Shown: piece by piece, positions 1-13,392 of the stretch
Position numbering within the stretch: the first letter of the stretch is position 1
How the letters are laid out: every line of letters starts with the position of its first letter
NCBI GenBank assembly: GCA_033030425.1
Contig: JAUFSD010000002.1
Span: forward strand, 682,001 to 746,000
Source: Verpa conica
Lineage: Eukaryota; Ascomycota; Pezizomycetes; Pezizales; Morchellaceae
Direction of reading: 5' to 3'
DNA length: 64,000 nucleotides
Notes under the pieces: model-generated
What the model was told of the DNA's origin: nothing
What the model saw: the letters and a program-made list of their open reading frames with translations, nothing else
Database searches by the model: none
Translations under genes and position numbers: made by a program

Positions 1-80
1 ATAGCACATGTATATCCGAGTGCTTTCACCCTCCACGTACCTCGAAGACCTTACTAACATCTTTCCCTCGCCAACTATAG

Positions 81-1556
81 AACGGCGTATCCCGCGAGCT
101 TCTCGAAAGATGGTGTCCTGACCCCAGAAATGGTCTCATTGTCACCGGTTACAGTGTCGAGGGCACCATGGCCAAACAGATAATGAACGAGCCCACCGAA
201 ATCCCTGCAATCATGACCGCAAACCGTGGCGGTGGAAACCGAAGAGGAGATGGAGACGGTGGCCAAGTTATGATTCCCCGACGCTGCAGTGTCGAAGAGC
301 TCTCATTCGCTGCACACGTGGACTACGGCCAGAACTCTGGGTTTATAGAAGAGGTTGGAGCTAAAGTAGTGATTCTGGTCCATGGAGAACATAACAACAT
401 GGGACGTCTCAAGTCTGCATTACTCAGTAAGAATTCAGATAAAAAAGATAAGGATAAAGTCAAGATTTATAGTCCAAAGAATTGTGAGGAGTTGAGGATT
501 CCATTCAAGGGGGATAAAGTTGCAAAGGTGAGGATGCCCAAGGCATTACATTAAACCTTTCTAAAAATTAGAGGAGCTCATTATAATCATCTCCAGGTTG
601 TTGGAAAACTCGCACAAAAACCACCAACAGCATCTACGGCAATACAGCTCCAAAAAGAGCAACTTCTCACAGGTGTCCTTGTTCAAAATGACTTTAAACT
701 CTCACTTATGGCTCCTGATGACCTGCGTGAGTATGCAGGGCTCACAACTACTGTCGTCACGTGTCGTCAAAAGGTTCCCATGACTGTAGCTGGTGTCGGC
801 CTGGTGAGATGGAGTCTTGAGGGTATGTTTGGTGCTGTTGTGAATATTGAGGACGAGGATGAAGAAGAAGAAGGGGAAAGCGAGAAGAATGTTTTGGAAA
901 AAGATGAGGATGAGGACATGTATAGTAGTGAGAAGTCCATGACTGGGAGGGCTTTCAAGGTTATGGATTGCGTTACGGTTAGGTGCATGAAGGGATATGT
1001 CGAGCTGGAGTGGGTTGGTAACGTACTGAACGATGGGATTGCCGATGCCGTATTAGCGGTACTTATGACTTTGGAGAGTAGTCCAGCTGCGGTTAAATGT
1101 GAGCATCACCTCTATCTAATTTTATTCGTTCAGATATCTGAGCACCACTAATACCCAACCACAGACTCCTCAAAATCTAACCACCACCATCATCATGCCG
1201 AACCACCGAAAGAAATCTCTCCCCACGCACATATCACTCCTAGCCAACGCCTAGAGCGAATCCTCATGTTCCTCGAGGCCCAGTTCGGGGATTGTGTCAC
1301 TCCTCTTCAACCTGGTTCGCGTCCCGATAATACACCGAAGGAAATCACTGAAGACGAGGACATGGACCTGGAAAAATTGAATCAGATTGTGCCTGGTGTA
1401 CAGATTAAGATCGATAATTTAGTTGCGAATGTCTGGTTCGAGACATTACTCATCGAGTGTAAGAACGAAAGCTTGAGAATGAGGATCAAAACAGTTGTGG
1501 AGCGAGCTGTGGAGACAGTTGCACCTTTTGTAGATCTAGTCGGAGCAGGTTTCTAG
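81..1556 (+). CDS. YSH1: Ysh1/CPSF73 cleavage and polyadenylation endonuclease, 3' part (5' partial)
   Basis: This is the C-terminal 446 residues of the metallo-beta-lactamase/beta-CASP endonuclease that cuts pre-mRNA at the poly(A) site in the nuclear CPF/CPSF complex. Exons are 81-527, 597-1098 and 1165-1556, and all junctions stay in frame. The first exon follows an acceptor at 79-80, preceded by a TACTAAC-like branch site, so the N-terminal lactamase exons lie left of the window. Visible family landmarks are [34 protein letters not shown], the zinc-ligand motifs SFAAHVDY and VVILVHGE, and the C-terminal CPSF73 domain. The acidic [10 protein letters not shown] stretch and the His run near the third exon are low-complexity insertions. 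The stop is TAG at 1554-1556. Identity is secure; only the missing 5' end is unresolved. Confidence 0.95.
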
Positions 1557-4500
1557 GAGGGAAAGTACCAATTTAAGAAATATGATCATTTCCTTTAAAC
1601 TTCTCCTTTGTGTTTTTAGCATTTTTGGAACTATTTACTTTTTCTACCTTACTGATTTTGGAAGCCTACGTATACGTGTAGTACATGACATCGTTTATTA
1701 ATTGAATCAAATGTTTTCATTTTGTCTTAGTGGTTTTTTCTTCTTTCTTTTCCCAAGCTTGCAACAAAAAATAAACCTATATATTAATTTTTATTAGTTC
1801 TCGTAAATTGAGACGAATACTCTAGCCTCTGGACTCTATGTATTTATGATTAATTCGTAAGTCGAGACACAGTAAGTTGAATCGAGTAATATCTAGTACC
1901 AGGTAAGAACGAAAATCTGTTGTAGTTCAGGACCTGGAAGGAGGGTAATTTCTCAAGGGGTCGAGGTCCCTAGGTGTTGATAGGGAGAAATTTCTTCTGG
2001 TAACGCTATTTCAAATCTATCGTGCAGGTAGCAAAGTGGTTTAATACAATATTAGTGGCAATAAATGTATGTAGCTACGACGAGAGGGGACAACCAAGGA
2101 GGTTTTAACTAGTGTTTCTTTCGATAGATTAAAATGGTACGAGATGCGTTACGATTCTAGGCCGTTGTAACTTAAATCCTGATGCCTCGTAGGCTTTATA
2201 TACATATGACCCCTTCTACGTCCTATAGCCTTTATATATATATAAAACTACTTCTGAGTATTAATGCCCTTAGAGCACGACTTCAGGGGTAGGAGGTTTG
2301 ACTCCACGTATTCCATGGGGAACCTTTCCGAACTATAAGATCTAGGGATCTTTTCTGGTTATTATTGAAACCTAGAAGCTGATAATACATAGTACATTTG
2401 TATGGCGTTCAATAATCTCATCTCTCCAACACTTACCGGCCCACCAAGCTCCATACTTCGAATCCCAATATAAGTGTATATATTAAATCTCTCGATGAGC
2501 GGGGGGGGGCGAATCCTACACAAAGCGTCAATTATTCAGCATTCTTATATATATTAAGAATAAGCAGTCAGCTCTTATCCTATGCTAGCCAGCGAGGTCA
2601 CACCGATGAAATACCTACCATTAAGTAGACCCGTAGCAACTCAGCAGATCACACACATACTTGGCCCGGCTGGTGGGTAGAGGCTACTATCAGGCTTTTT
2701 GCAGGTACACCATTCTATTTTCGGGATCTGATCCATGACACTGGGGATGTGATTACCACAACCGACCCAAGTTTTACCGGCTGCAGATGAGCGGGAGTTT
2801 AAAGTCAGCCAGCGCATTCAGCGCCTAGAGTACTCTATTCTAGATCTCGGTACCAGGAATCGAGAGGATGCAGAAAAGCATCGGTGGCTAGGAGAGGACT
2901 CACAGCACATGGAACAAGTAGCGCTTCTGCACATGCTGGTTAAAGCTACTGCGAGGCCAAGAAACGAAGCTCGGGGGTAGAGTAGTGTAGTTTTTGGATA
3001 AGTCACAGAGAGGGTAAGATGTATATATTCTACAACTTAGAGACGGGCATGGAGGTACATATTTATACATTCAAAGATCATGATATCAGCACTGTGTGCT
3101 CTACAGGCCCTCTATGGACTTCACTTGAATTGCTCGGCGACTACAAAGTCTTTAAAGCCCGCGTGTCGTGTGCCCATCATCAGCTCGGCGATCAGATAAC
3201 AATGTTCAGCTAGAAGAGATCACCGAGATTAGATTAGATTATATGTTTGACCCACCACCAGATCTACATGTAGATTCCCCTGGCGGGGAATAGGGTGCAC
3301 GCACTCTATGTATCAGGTGGACAGAGCTAAGCGGAGTGCCTTAGGCCTCCGCCTAGAGCACTCTAGGCACCTACGCGTGAGCTCGACCTGCTGGATACAG
3401 CTATAGAGGTACATATATACATAGTGTACTATACATGTAGTACATGTAGTGATAGCAGCAGCAGTAGTACATAGTAATAGAGTGTTCCCTTGCGCTCGTT
3501 CTTACGTAGACGAGTCAAGATGACCGTGAAAAGGTTAATAATGGCAGTATTCTTATTAATATCAGTCTTTGTCTACATGTAATTTCTTTGCGCGAATTTG
3601 GAGCCTGAGATTCCACATATACATGTATGTACATACGTAGTCCGGTTTGGCCGGTCTGAATCTTGCTCCTCACCGAGTTCCTATCCCAAGGTCAGATCTC
3701 GGAGGGCTCGGAAGTCCCATCCATCAGTTTGATATCCGTCAAGGTTAAAGATCTTGGCACCCGCTGCAGCGCGGCACTGGCGTTGTTGCACAAAAGAGTT
3801 GTGAAACAGCAACAATCACCCCCCCAGGGGGATACCTGTATCCTCGGTGGCTAGATATTCCGACGTCGCAACCCTTCTAGAAATCACACCACTACTACAT
3901 ATCATCTACAGGTTAATCCTCGAAACGGCAAAATTCATGAGTCTTCAACTATGGGTTTCCTGTTAGCATGTGCGCCTTAATTCGACGGCTCACTAAATTT
4001 ACCCCTGCGCCGTGAGATTCCCTCCGCCATGTGTCAGAACTGAGGAAAATTTTCCATCACATCAACCCTTCGGGTCTTGTAAAATTGGCAACGAGGCTCC
4101 AGCCAAATATCCATCCCCCGTATTACTGGACTCTGGGGCGCCATTGCCATGGAGCGGAACCCTAACATCGTACGACTTCTGCCTAAAGAATTGTCTTTGA
4201 AGTGGTAGTAACAGCGGTTATAGGTCATCCATGGACAGTATTCTCAGACTGCTGGAGAGCATGTCCCGACGACATGGTTCCTAGCCCTAAATCTCAAAAC
4301 AAAAATTGTCTATACAAGGCTAGATACTCCTCGGGAATTCACATACGTGGTTCCAACATCAAAGAGTGGCATGATCTTTCGAATAATCCAAAAAATTCCC
4401 TTCCCCTCCTTTTATCCCCGTCTTTTCAAGTCCAGTCAACACTAGTTTTCTGTAGATTTATCTCACAAAAACAGATATTCGCCAGGGATGGCTGTGGCTG

Positions 4501-5268
4501 CCACTGACAAAGAAATAACTTGGGAGGTGTCTCCACTGTCTCGCAGCTACAAAAACACATAAACAAGAAAGTGGAAGTTTTTTTTTGTATATCATATACT
4601 CCCTGGTTATTCGGTTGACGTCGGTTGGTGGCCGGTGTTATTGTCAATAGTGCACATACCTTGTCTCAAGGGCACCCATCATTTTTTATATCGCTCAGTT
4701 GCAGTAGGTTTTATTGAGGGAGACAATGGTTCCATACAAAATTTCTGGTAGCCGGTCGCTACTGCCAAGATCAGCTCGTCGCCCGCTACTCCCCCCAGTA
4801 TATTCTATTAAAAATTTACTTCCTCTTGGGACTCCTTTTTTACGTATCCAGTTGGGTTCAGCTCACCACATCACGATTTTCCAAGGCATCTCGATTCGAG
4901 TGCATTATAGCGGCTTGCCGTTTGTGCACGAATGGATACACGACAACGGACCGACCCGAATTAGGAGCATGGGCATTCCCTATTGTCTTCGGAAGATGAG
5001 CCGTCGGGTACTTTCGTAATAGTGTAGGGACTGGGTCAATGAGGGGTTATTTTTAATGTACCACTCTGGGCACGCGAGCAAAAACCATGAAAGTATTAAT
5101 TACCCATGCCCTCTCAATATTTCCCCCCTTCCCAACCATCCTCCAAAATTGCATACCCATTCTACTCTCTTAAAATTAATCCACACACCATATCGTGTCT
5201 CAAACCCAACAAGTCGCAGAAACTGTTAATAAATAGCCTGGCTCCTAAAGAAGACAAACTTCTCAATC
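1557..5268. other. Gene-free AT-rich tract
   Basis: No open frame here shows a recognisable domain or a convincing splice chain. The tract holds A/T runs, a G run near 2502-2509, and a cluster of five TACATGTA palindromes at 3265-3627. Nothing resembling an intact transposon, tRNA or rRNA was seen. Some of the short frames around 4.0-5.0 kb may be decayed repeats, but I cannot support that. Confidence 0.5.
3265..3627. repeat. Cluster of five TACATGTA palindromes
   Basis: Exact copies start at 3265, 3432, 3441, 3574 and 3620. This is the densest group of an octamer that occurs 19 times in the window, always outside coding exons. Function is unknown. Confidence 0.6.
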
Positions 5269-7442
5269 ATGTCGTGGCTCGACTTTTTTCCCGGGATTTC
5301 ATATACTACCTTTCTGTCTTTACTTCTTCTCTCAGTACCACTTTGCATATACCTTTACCCAAGGAGGGAGAGAAAGGACCAAATGCATCATAGGATGAAG
5401 CATGTGATTTCGTCGACTAATGAGGATTCTAGGGCTAGTAAGTTTACTCCTATTAGATGTATCTGAAACCTTTTGACCTCAAGTTCTATCTTTACTTATT
5501 TACCCTTTGTGTTTTTCCTCTTTAATTTTTTTCCTCTTTTTTTCCTTCTCATTATTTTATAGAATTTTGACTTTCTACGCCCATCCATACCCATCTAAGT
5601 AATACTAACCGTATTGTTTCAATAGACTCCCAGCAGTTCCTTTACGAAGCTCGTCGCCGAATTTTCGATGCTAAAGTGCCTACTAAAGATACAACACCTC
5701 CGGCATCTTCTACGTCCCAACCCGCCATGACACACCAATCTTGGTCCCAAGTCTGGTCCTCTGAGGCTGAAGCAAATTTCACAGGGTTTTTAGGGTTCCA
5801 AGCTACTGCTGCAGAGGGGGAAGAGGATCATTCGCATGCCAGTACGTTTTACATGCCCGAGGCACCCAAGAACTGGAATCACCAGCATCAAAATCAATAC
5901 CATGAGCTTAATCAAAAATCACTACCTGTGGTAGCTCCACAACCAGGACCACAGCAGTGTAGTCTTCCGAACCTCCCAGCAGAGATCCACCTACAGATTA
6001 TCAAGAATCTTCTGCCTGCATCACAGTCATCAAAAGCTATCACAACATACGCACAAGGCTGTGGGCTCTGTAACCTTTTCCAGCTTTCTTCGCTGTGTAA
6101 AGTAAACCGATTCTACTACTCCATCGTATCAGAGCTTCTATATACCAATCTGCCTTTGAATGTGTCGACCGAGATATTTCCATTTGATGGAAAAACCCTT
6201 TGCGAACAACATCATCATCTCTCATCAAAACCGCAGCAACTTGAAAAGCGTCTTCCACTACTTTTACGAACACTACGAGAGAGATCAGACATAGCAACAG
6301 GCATTAAGGCTATACATCTCCCACCAAGCATTAACTGCTGGCTCACATGCGCACTCGAGAAAATTCTTTTGCCAAACTTGATTGAGCGCTGTGAGAATGT
6401 GGAGGTTATACTTGGAACCGAGCAGCTACACGAACGCCAGTTCTTTTCGGCAGAGCACTATTGCCTTGATGGGGAGGATTCAGCACAACATGGGATCCTC
6501 GCAAAGACGATCGTAGAAAAGACTAGCTTGACTAGAGTTATCTGGAGAGGTGGGGATGCTGGAACACGGAGAAGTGTTTGGACTAGGGTTTTTGACGGAC
6601 ACCCAGATATGAGGGATGTTGGATTTATTGAACTACACAGGAACTGGAGCTCCTTGAAGGAGTTGGGGTTCTTTGGGGTCAGAGGTCTCACAGTTCAAGA
6701 GGCGAAAGTGATTTTTGAGGGGTTGCCGAGGCTAGAGAAGTTTGGACTTGGTGATGTAAGGGTGAAGCGCAAGTCAGAGAGAGAACTTGGGTCTGCAAAC
6801 CCGGTAGTAAGAGAAGCAAGAAGGGAAGTGAAAGAGAGGTTTATGTTGATCTTGGAGGCTTTACCGGAATGTGTACGGAATGTGGGATTTTCTGATATTG
6901 ACGATGAAGACTTCGTTGTTGAAGTTGGGAAATGGGCTGCAGAGAGAGTCGCAAAGGGGGCTCAACTCTCCGATGAACGCAGCGTAAAGCCCTACTTCAA
7001 ACGTCTTACATTTTCCAGAATTTGCTTTACACCTGAGAACCTAAGGTCTCTCCTTACATCATTAGTGATTGAGGCGACAGTCGGAAATTATTGCTATTCA
7101 AGAAGTGCGGTGAAAGATTTACGACTGTCGAATTTCGAGAAGAAGGATAGGTTTCTAGATACCGAGATTGATACGACATTGTTCTCACTTAAAGATTTAG
7201 AGTTGAGGGGACTCGAAAGAATCTGTTGGGGTGTCGGAAGTTGTGAAGACCTTGAAGCATCTATTGGCAAAGCTGGGATCTTAAAGGGTGCTTTGAGGAG
7301 AGGGTGGTTCAAGAGCTTGAAAGAAGTGCTTGTGGAGTCCGATCCGACCCCACTGAATGTTATTCAGGCTTGCCAGGACAGAGGGCTGAAGTTACAGGAG
7401 TTCAGAGATATCAAGCGACAGTCTGGGATGGTTGAATGGTAG
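5269..7442 (+). CDS. F-box-like protein with N-terminal membrane segment
   Basis: The model joins 5269-5437 and 5626-7442 across a GTAAGT...AATAG intron with a TACTAAC branch site, giving 661 residues. The first exon encodes a hydrophobic segment (about residues 10-31, core TFLSLLLLSVPLCIYLY) followed by a basic stretch. The second exon carries an F-box-like motif near residues 168-185 (SLPNLPAEIHLQIIKNLLP), followed by a leucine-rich region with no recognised domain, as in many ascomycete F-box proteins that recruit substrates to SCF ubiquitin ligases. The substrate is unknown. The ATG at 5269 was chosen because its frame joins the second exon exactly. If that first exon is wrong, translation would start inside the second exon and the membrane segment would be lost. 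Confidence 0.7.
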
Positions 7443-8865
7443 TGCATTCATTTACAATAATAATTCCCTATGTTTCGAATCTCTTTTGTTCAGCATTCTT
7501 TGGGGGTGGATTTATAGAAGGTGTATCGGTTTGTGGGGGCGGAAAAAAGGTATAAGGTGTTTGGGTTTTCTGTGTATATTTTTTCCCCACTGGATATCGA
7601 GTCATGTATGTTTACACAGCTGGACTGTAGTATCCAATTAGCATATTTACTATGTAGAGTATGATTAACAGGTTAGAATTTTCTAGTTAGTACACACAAT
7701 CAAATCATTGCTTTACTAGTCAGGGGTTGTTAAACTCGAATAAAATCAATTGGTTGGAAGGAACAAGGATTGGTCTAAAATTCATGAAATCTTGTTCGAG
7801 AAGCTGGACACCATTTTTGTGAAGGCTAATTATAGAGCACCCGCCACTGCCCAGCAAAGAAAAGAGCAGGGCATTGTATGGAAAGATAAACGGCCAGTCG
7901 GGCCATTCTACCAAATTAGATATTTCCACGATAACCTACCGTAGCATATGGCACTTTATATGTTACGAATCTGCGTGCATTTCTAGTATGCGCCCTTAGT
8001 ATGTGTAGGCCCTTGTGTTTATTTATATTTAAACAAGTGAGCGTTATTGTTTTCCAGGTTATTTCCTGTGGCTAGTGGGACCGTTTTTTTTGGCTGCAGG
8101 TGTGCAGTGTGATTCCCGATCTCGGTTAGATTGCAGGCTTCCGATGACAGCTAACGGCAATACTTCAGCACTTTAAACGTTTGCGTTCTCATGTATCTGC
8201 CCTCGTTTTTTTTTCTTTGTCCATCATCGCTTCTTTAAAGGCTTCTTTATCGGTATTTACTAGCAGGTGTTTGGACCAGGAGACCCCACAAACTCGACTT
8301 TCTATGTGTTTGGCTATCATTCCTCCGGCCAGCGGTAACCGGAACAGTTTCAGGGGACAATGAAGTCATTTTAAGAACATCCAAACCAGCTTTTCCGCCG
8401 TGCGAATCGCCGCCGGCAAGACAGACAACAGCCAATCATTGCTGTCCCCTGAGACGCTCAGCTCCTTGGCGCCAGCCACACGGCCATAATAGCGTCACCG
8501 TGCCAAAGGTTCCTTGGCCTTTTATCCCAAGTAAAGCTTGCTAATATGAAGTCAATTTCCTGCTGCCAGCATAGACTTCACGTCGTCACGTCACGTCCCC
8601 CTCTCCCCTCTCTCCCTGGTGGTAATTATTTCTTGTTTTTATCTTCTATTTCTGTTCTGTCGATCTTTTGTGTCTCCCTAGAAGGAGCACATACCACTCA
8701 CTCCTGGTCATACAGTCTCTCTCTCCTATCGTTTTAATATCTTGTCTCAATCGACAACCACATTATTTTACATCCACTGCCACAACAACGATTGCATTCG
8801 TCCCCTAGGGACTACAAGAACGACAACGAACTAATTCCTCACGATCACCTTTCATAACAGCAAAC
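7443..8865. promoter_or_regulatory. Intergenic and 5' leader of the CSC1-like gene
   Basis: No gene was recognised. The right half becomes pyrimidine-rich (about 8590-8740) just before the CSC1-like start, as is usual for fungal leaders. A CCAAT box lies at 8432-8436. A perfect 10-bp inverted repeat, TCAGGGGACA at 8350-8359 and its complement at 8443-8452, brackets it. Confidence 0.4.
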
Positions 8866-11800
8866 ATGAGTAACTCTACTACCGTTTCAGTACAAAAAAA
8901 TTCCACGATCGATCCTTTTGCCGATGCTGGGAAGGCACAGAGTTCGGAAGGAATGTCTCTGGAGACCTTCTTATCATCATTAGGAGTAGCAGCAGCAGTG
9001 TTTGGCGTAGAAGTCCTGCTATTCGTGCTCCTGAGGACGAGGTTGCAACGTGTTTACGAGCCCAGAACGTATTTGGTGCCGGAAAAGTGAGCCCTACTAC
9101 AAACTTAATCAATAGTATCATATTTGTTGACTTTCTCTCAGACGCCGGACAAAGTCACCAAAGCCTGGATTTCTAGCTTGGTTCAAGCCAGTAAGCTATA
9201 AACCCCCTTATAGAAACTTTTAGAGATAATATTATGCTAACTTTCGGTGCGTAATTAGATATTTGCGACTGCGAATAGCGATTTTATTAATAAGTCTGGC
9301 CTGGATGCCTACTTTTTCCTCCGATATCTTCTTATGCTCCTGAAGATATTCTGTATACTTGCCGTTGTCATCCTTCCTATCCTCCTACCACTCAACTCTA
9401 TTAGTGGGATAGGCGGTGACCTGGTTCAAGGTCTTGATCGGCTGGCGTGGACTAATGTGGCTAAAGAAGATACCAACCGATACTGGGCACACTTACTACT
9501 TGCCCTCGGCGTTATCTGTCTTTTCTGTTACATGTTTTACCGAGAGCTGAGAGCATATATCCGGTTACGACAGGCCTATCTGACTTCACCGCAGCATAGA
9601 TTGAGAGCCAGTGCCACAACTGTGTTGGTGGCTAGTATCCCGAGAAAATGGTTGGGTGTGAAGGAGTTGCTGGATTTGTACGATGTATTTCCAGGCGGGA
9701 TTCGCAATATCTGGATAAACAGGTGAGACTAGTCACTCACACCGAGATCTTGGGACATACTGACCGGTTGATCTGAAAAAAACTATAGAGATTTTGAAGA
9801 ACTCTCTGAAAAGGTCCAGGAACGTGACAAGCTCGCGAGAACTCTGGAGAAAGCTGAGACGGCACTCATCAGAACCGCAAAGAAGAAGCAACTGAAGAAA
9901 CTTCGAGCAGAAGCAAAGAAGAGTCCTGAAGCAAAAGCCGCAGTTGCAGAAGCACAGAACATTAGTGAAGAAATTGCGAATGGCCCTGGGTTATCGTCCG
10001 GAAACCCTCATCAAATTCCGGAAGATATTCATGATATTGGCCCCAAAAATACGCACCGAAGGAGCAAGTCCCGGTTTGCAAGTATCAACCCAATTCCAGT
10101 CGTTGGTGATGGCCTCCAAAAGCTCCAGAGGGGTTTTTTTGATGGTGTTACTTCCGGGGTCAATAAAATTCGAGGTGGCGTGGAAGATGTATTACCAAAG
10201 CCGGCGTATGGGTATGAGCCACAGAACGAAGATCGGTATCAGGCACCGGCTCAACAACATCGACCACCCCTCAATGAACGAATTTCTTCTCGTAGTGCGA
10301 AGAGAGGTTCAACACTAATCGGGCGGGATGAAGTGGAAGAAAGTGATGGTATTTCGAGAAGGCGTACAGTCCCACAAGGTGTTGATGAATCTTCTTCTAG
10401 TCGGACTCCACCCCCATTGGCTACTCAACCCGAGATAGAAGAACCTTCTAAACGGCCATTTTGGAAAAAATTACATCATAAAACCAATAATGCTTATGAA
10501 GAAGGTGAAGAAGATGAGGCACCGCTCAGTTCCAATAGTCCGACAAATACAACCAACAGTGTCGACGAAAAGATTGATAAACTTGAAAAGGGCGAAAAGA
10601 GTGAAAAGAAAAAAACGGTATACCCAAAGGCCTTCAATAAAGAACACGAAAACGATAAAGTCGGTGAACCGGTGTGGAAGAAATATTTAACTGAAAAAGA
10701 TAGGGAGACAATGAGACTACCAATTTTTGGCCTTACATGGATGCCAGCCCTGCCATTATTAGGAAAAAAGGTCGACACAATTTATTACTGCCGCAAAGAA
10801 GTTGCACGCCTCAATGTTGAAATCGAGCAGGACCAGAGCGAACCAGAAAAATACCCTCTTATGAACTCGGCCTTCATTCAATTCAACCACCAAGTTGCTG
10901 CACACATGGCTTGTCAATCGCTATCCCACCATGTCCCCCAGCAAATGTGTCCCCGGCATATTGAAGTCTCACCCAATGATGTTGTCTGGGATAACATGAA
11001 GATAAACTGGTGGCAAAGATATCTACGGATATTTGGTGTAACCGTTGCTGTTGGGGGGTTGATTATTGGGTGGGCTTTCCCGGTCGCTGTTGTCGGTCTG
11101 CTCTCTCAAATAGACTATTTGACAGAGGTTGTCACATGGCTTTCTTGGATCAACCGTCTTCCGAATTCAGTAGTAGGGTTGATCCAGGGTATTCTGCCAC
11201 CATTGGGCTTGGCCATTCTGATGGCCCTCTTACCCATCATCCTTAGGGGTAAGTCTAGTCACATTAGTTAAAGCCCTAGTCTCAAATTTAGCTAACATTG
11301 TCTTATAGCATTTGCAAAGCTCCAAGGTCTCCATACAGGTATGGCTATCGAGAGAGCTGTGCAGGGAATGTATTTTGCCTTTCTCTTTATTCAGATCTTC
11401 CTCGTTGTCAGTATTTCTTCGGGTATCACAGTAGTTTTGGAGGACCTTCTCAACAACCCAATTTCGGCACCGTCTATTCTAGCGCAGAATTTACCAAAGG
11501 CCTCGAATTTTTTCTTTTCGTATATGCTACTACAGGCATTTACAGTTAGTGGAGGAGCAATTCTGCAGATCGCCACGTTAGTCATTCAGTTTGTCTTGAG
11601 CCCTATTCTAGACACCACGGCTAGAGAGAAGTTTACTCGTGCCACAACTCTTATGGAGATCAAGTATGGAACGTTCTTTCCTGTTTATACGAATCTGGCT
11701 TGTATTGGAATAGTCTATTCGGTTATCTCTCCGTTGATCTTGGTTTTCAATATCTGCACATTCTCGCTCTTTTGGATGGTATATCGGTACAACATGCTCT

Positions 11801-12702
11801 ATGTTAACAACTTCCGATTTGACACCGGAGGATTGCTCTTTCCACGTGCTATCAATCAACTGTTTACTGGAATATATGTCATGGAAGTCTGCCTAATCGG
11901 TCTTTTCTTTCTCGTCCGGGACGCACAGGGTGAGATTGCTTGTTTTCCACAAGCAATTATCATGATCATAGCTCTCGGATTTACGATATTATATCAGTAC
12001 ACGTTGAGCTCGGCCTTTGGACCGTTGCTGACCTACCTACCCATTACTTTGGAGGATGATGCAGTTATCGAAGATGAGAAATTTGCAAGGGAACATGATG
12101 AGATGAGGAGACTCAATCGCATTGTTCCGGAAGAGGAGGAAGGTGATGATTTGAATGAGGTCCTCGAAGCCCGCGAGAAGATGGAGCAGGAGAGGGATCG
12201 TCATGCAGAAGATATTGAATTGAAGGAGATAGAGCAAATGAGGGAGGGGAATCATAGGGGAAGAAGTGCTGTGGAGAACCCTACCACAACAGCTACTCCA
12301 TCTGGAAAGAAAGAGGTGGAGAAGCATGAGGCTCAGCACAAATATGATAAAGATGTCGAGGCACAGTCAGCAAAGCGGCGTACCACAAATCAATCTCTGG
12401 CGCAGCGTCCCGAACTCGCCTTGTTTGCTGACATTGCAGACGAGATTGAAGACTTATCACCGGAGGAACGAGACGTTTTGGTTGCAAGGGCGTTCCAGCA
12501 CGAGGCACTGAGAGCTAAGCGTCCTGTAATCTGGATCCCTAGAGACGATTTGGGCATTAGTGACGATGAGATCAGAAGGACGCAGAAGTTTTCTGGGAAT
12601 ATCTGGATTAGTAATGAATACTCAGGCTTAGATGCGAAAGGGAGAGTTGTTTATAGGAGGCCACCCCCTGACTTTGATCAGATGGACCTGGTCGAGCTTT
12701 AA
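8866..12702 (+). CDS. CSC1/OSCA-like calcium-permeable channel (PHM7/RSN1 family)
   Basis: Five exons (8866-9086, 9142-9190, 9259-9722, 9789-11248, 11309-12702) give 1195 residues. This is the DUF221 family of osmosensitive or mechanosensitive cation channels. Domain order matches: a first membrane helix near residues 32-56 followed by YEPRTYLVPEK and PGFLAWFKP, two more helices, a long charged cytosolic region ending with SAFIQFNHQVAAHMACQSL and EVSPNDVVWDNMKINWW, then the multi-helix RSN1_7TM core. The C-terminal PHM7 extension contains PVIWIPRDDLGISDDEI and ends in PPPDFDQMDLVEL. The protein is longer than many family members (often 850-1000) because of a Lys/Glu/Ser-rich insert coded around 10.3-10.7 kb. 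It probably acts in the plasma membrane or an endomembrane. All four introns are canonical and in phase. Confidence 0.93.
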
Positions 12703-13392
12703 TCGGGTGGCCATATGGGTGCAGAATTAGAGTCATACATAGGAGCAGAGTGCAGATAATAGGGCGTCTTGATTTCTGGGTAATCTCTTTTCTTATTCTT
12801 TTGGTGTTCATGGATTTTGTGTATTACATGTATACTATATACCCGTACCTCATTACGACGGTTATGAACTTTAAGGAAATTTTTTTTTAGTGGGGGTGGC
12901 ATAGGTCTTATAAGAGGGTCTATATTTACATACTTTGTGTACTAATAGTCAGACATCTTTCTGTATTTTGCTTCTTTTTACATACATGTAGGCTTGCTAT
13001 TGTATTTATATCACAAGTACATTACTGGAGTACTCGTCGGAAGTAGGAACCGGACCAAGAAGTGATACGCGCTCATACCCAGTGATACGCTATGAGGGGG
13101 TCACCTGCAGAATGGCTGACATGAGGCTCAACTTTAAGCCCTGGATCCACCGCACACCGCCAAGGACTGCTGCATCTTGGTCCAGCGTAACCTTCTCTTG
13201 GTTGGTGTCACGATAACCCTGTTATCTCCAGGAGAACCAGAGCTTCGACTCTGTTCCACTTGCCACTGGTCTCTCAGCTCCCCCACTCCCACTTTCCCCT
13301 CTTTATAGACCTTCTGTACATACAGAAATATCACATAGTACCCACCTCCACACCAATACTCTTCTCTATCTACTTCCTATCCATCATTAAAA
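12703..13392. other. Intergenic spacer before the sirtuin gene
   Basis: Holds the probable 3' UTR of the CSC1-like gene, two TACATGTA copies (12825, 12983) and a CT-rich stretch from about 13240 to 13390 that precedes the HST2 start. No other feature was seen. Confidence 0.45.

Noticed and set aside
4034..5019. Several 60-100 residue frames on both strands
   Set aside because: They overlap each other, have no domain, and no splice chain links them.
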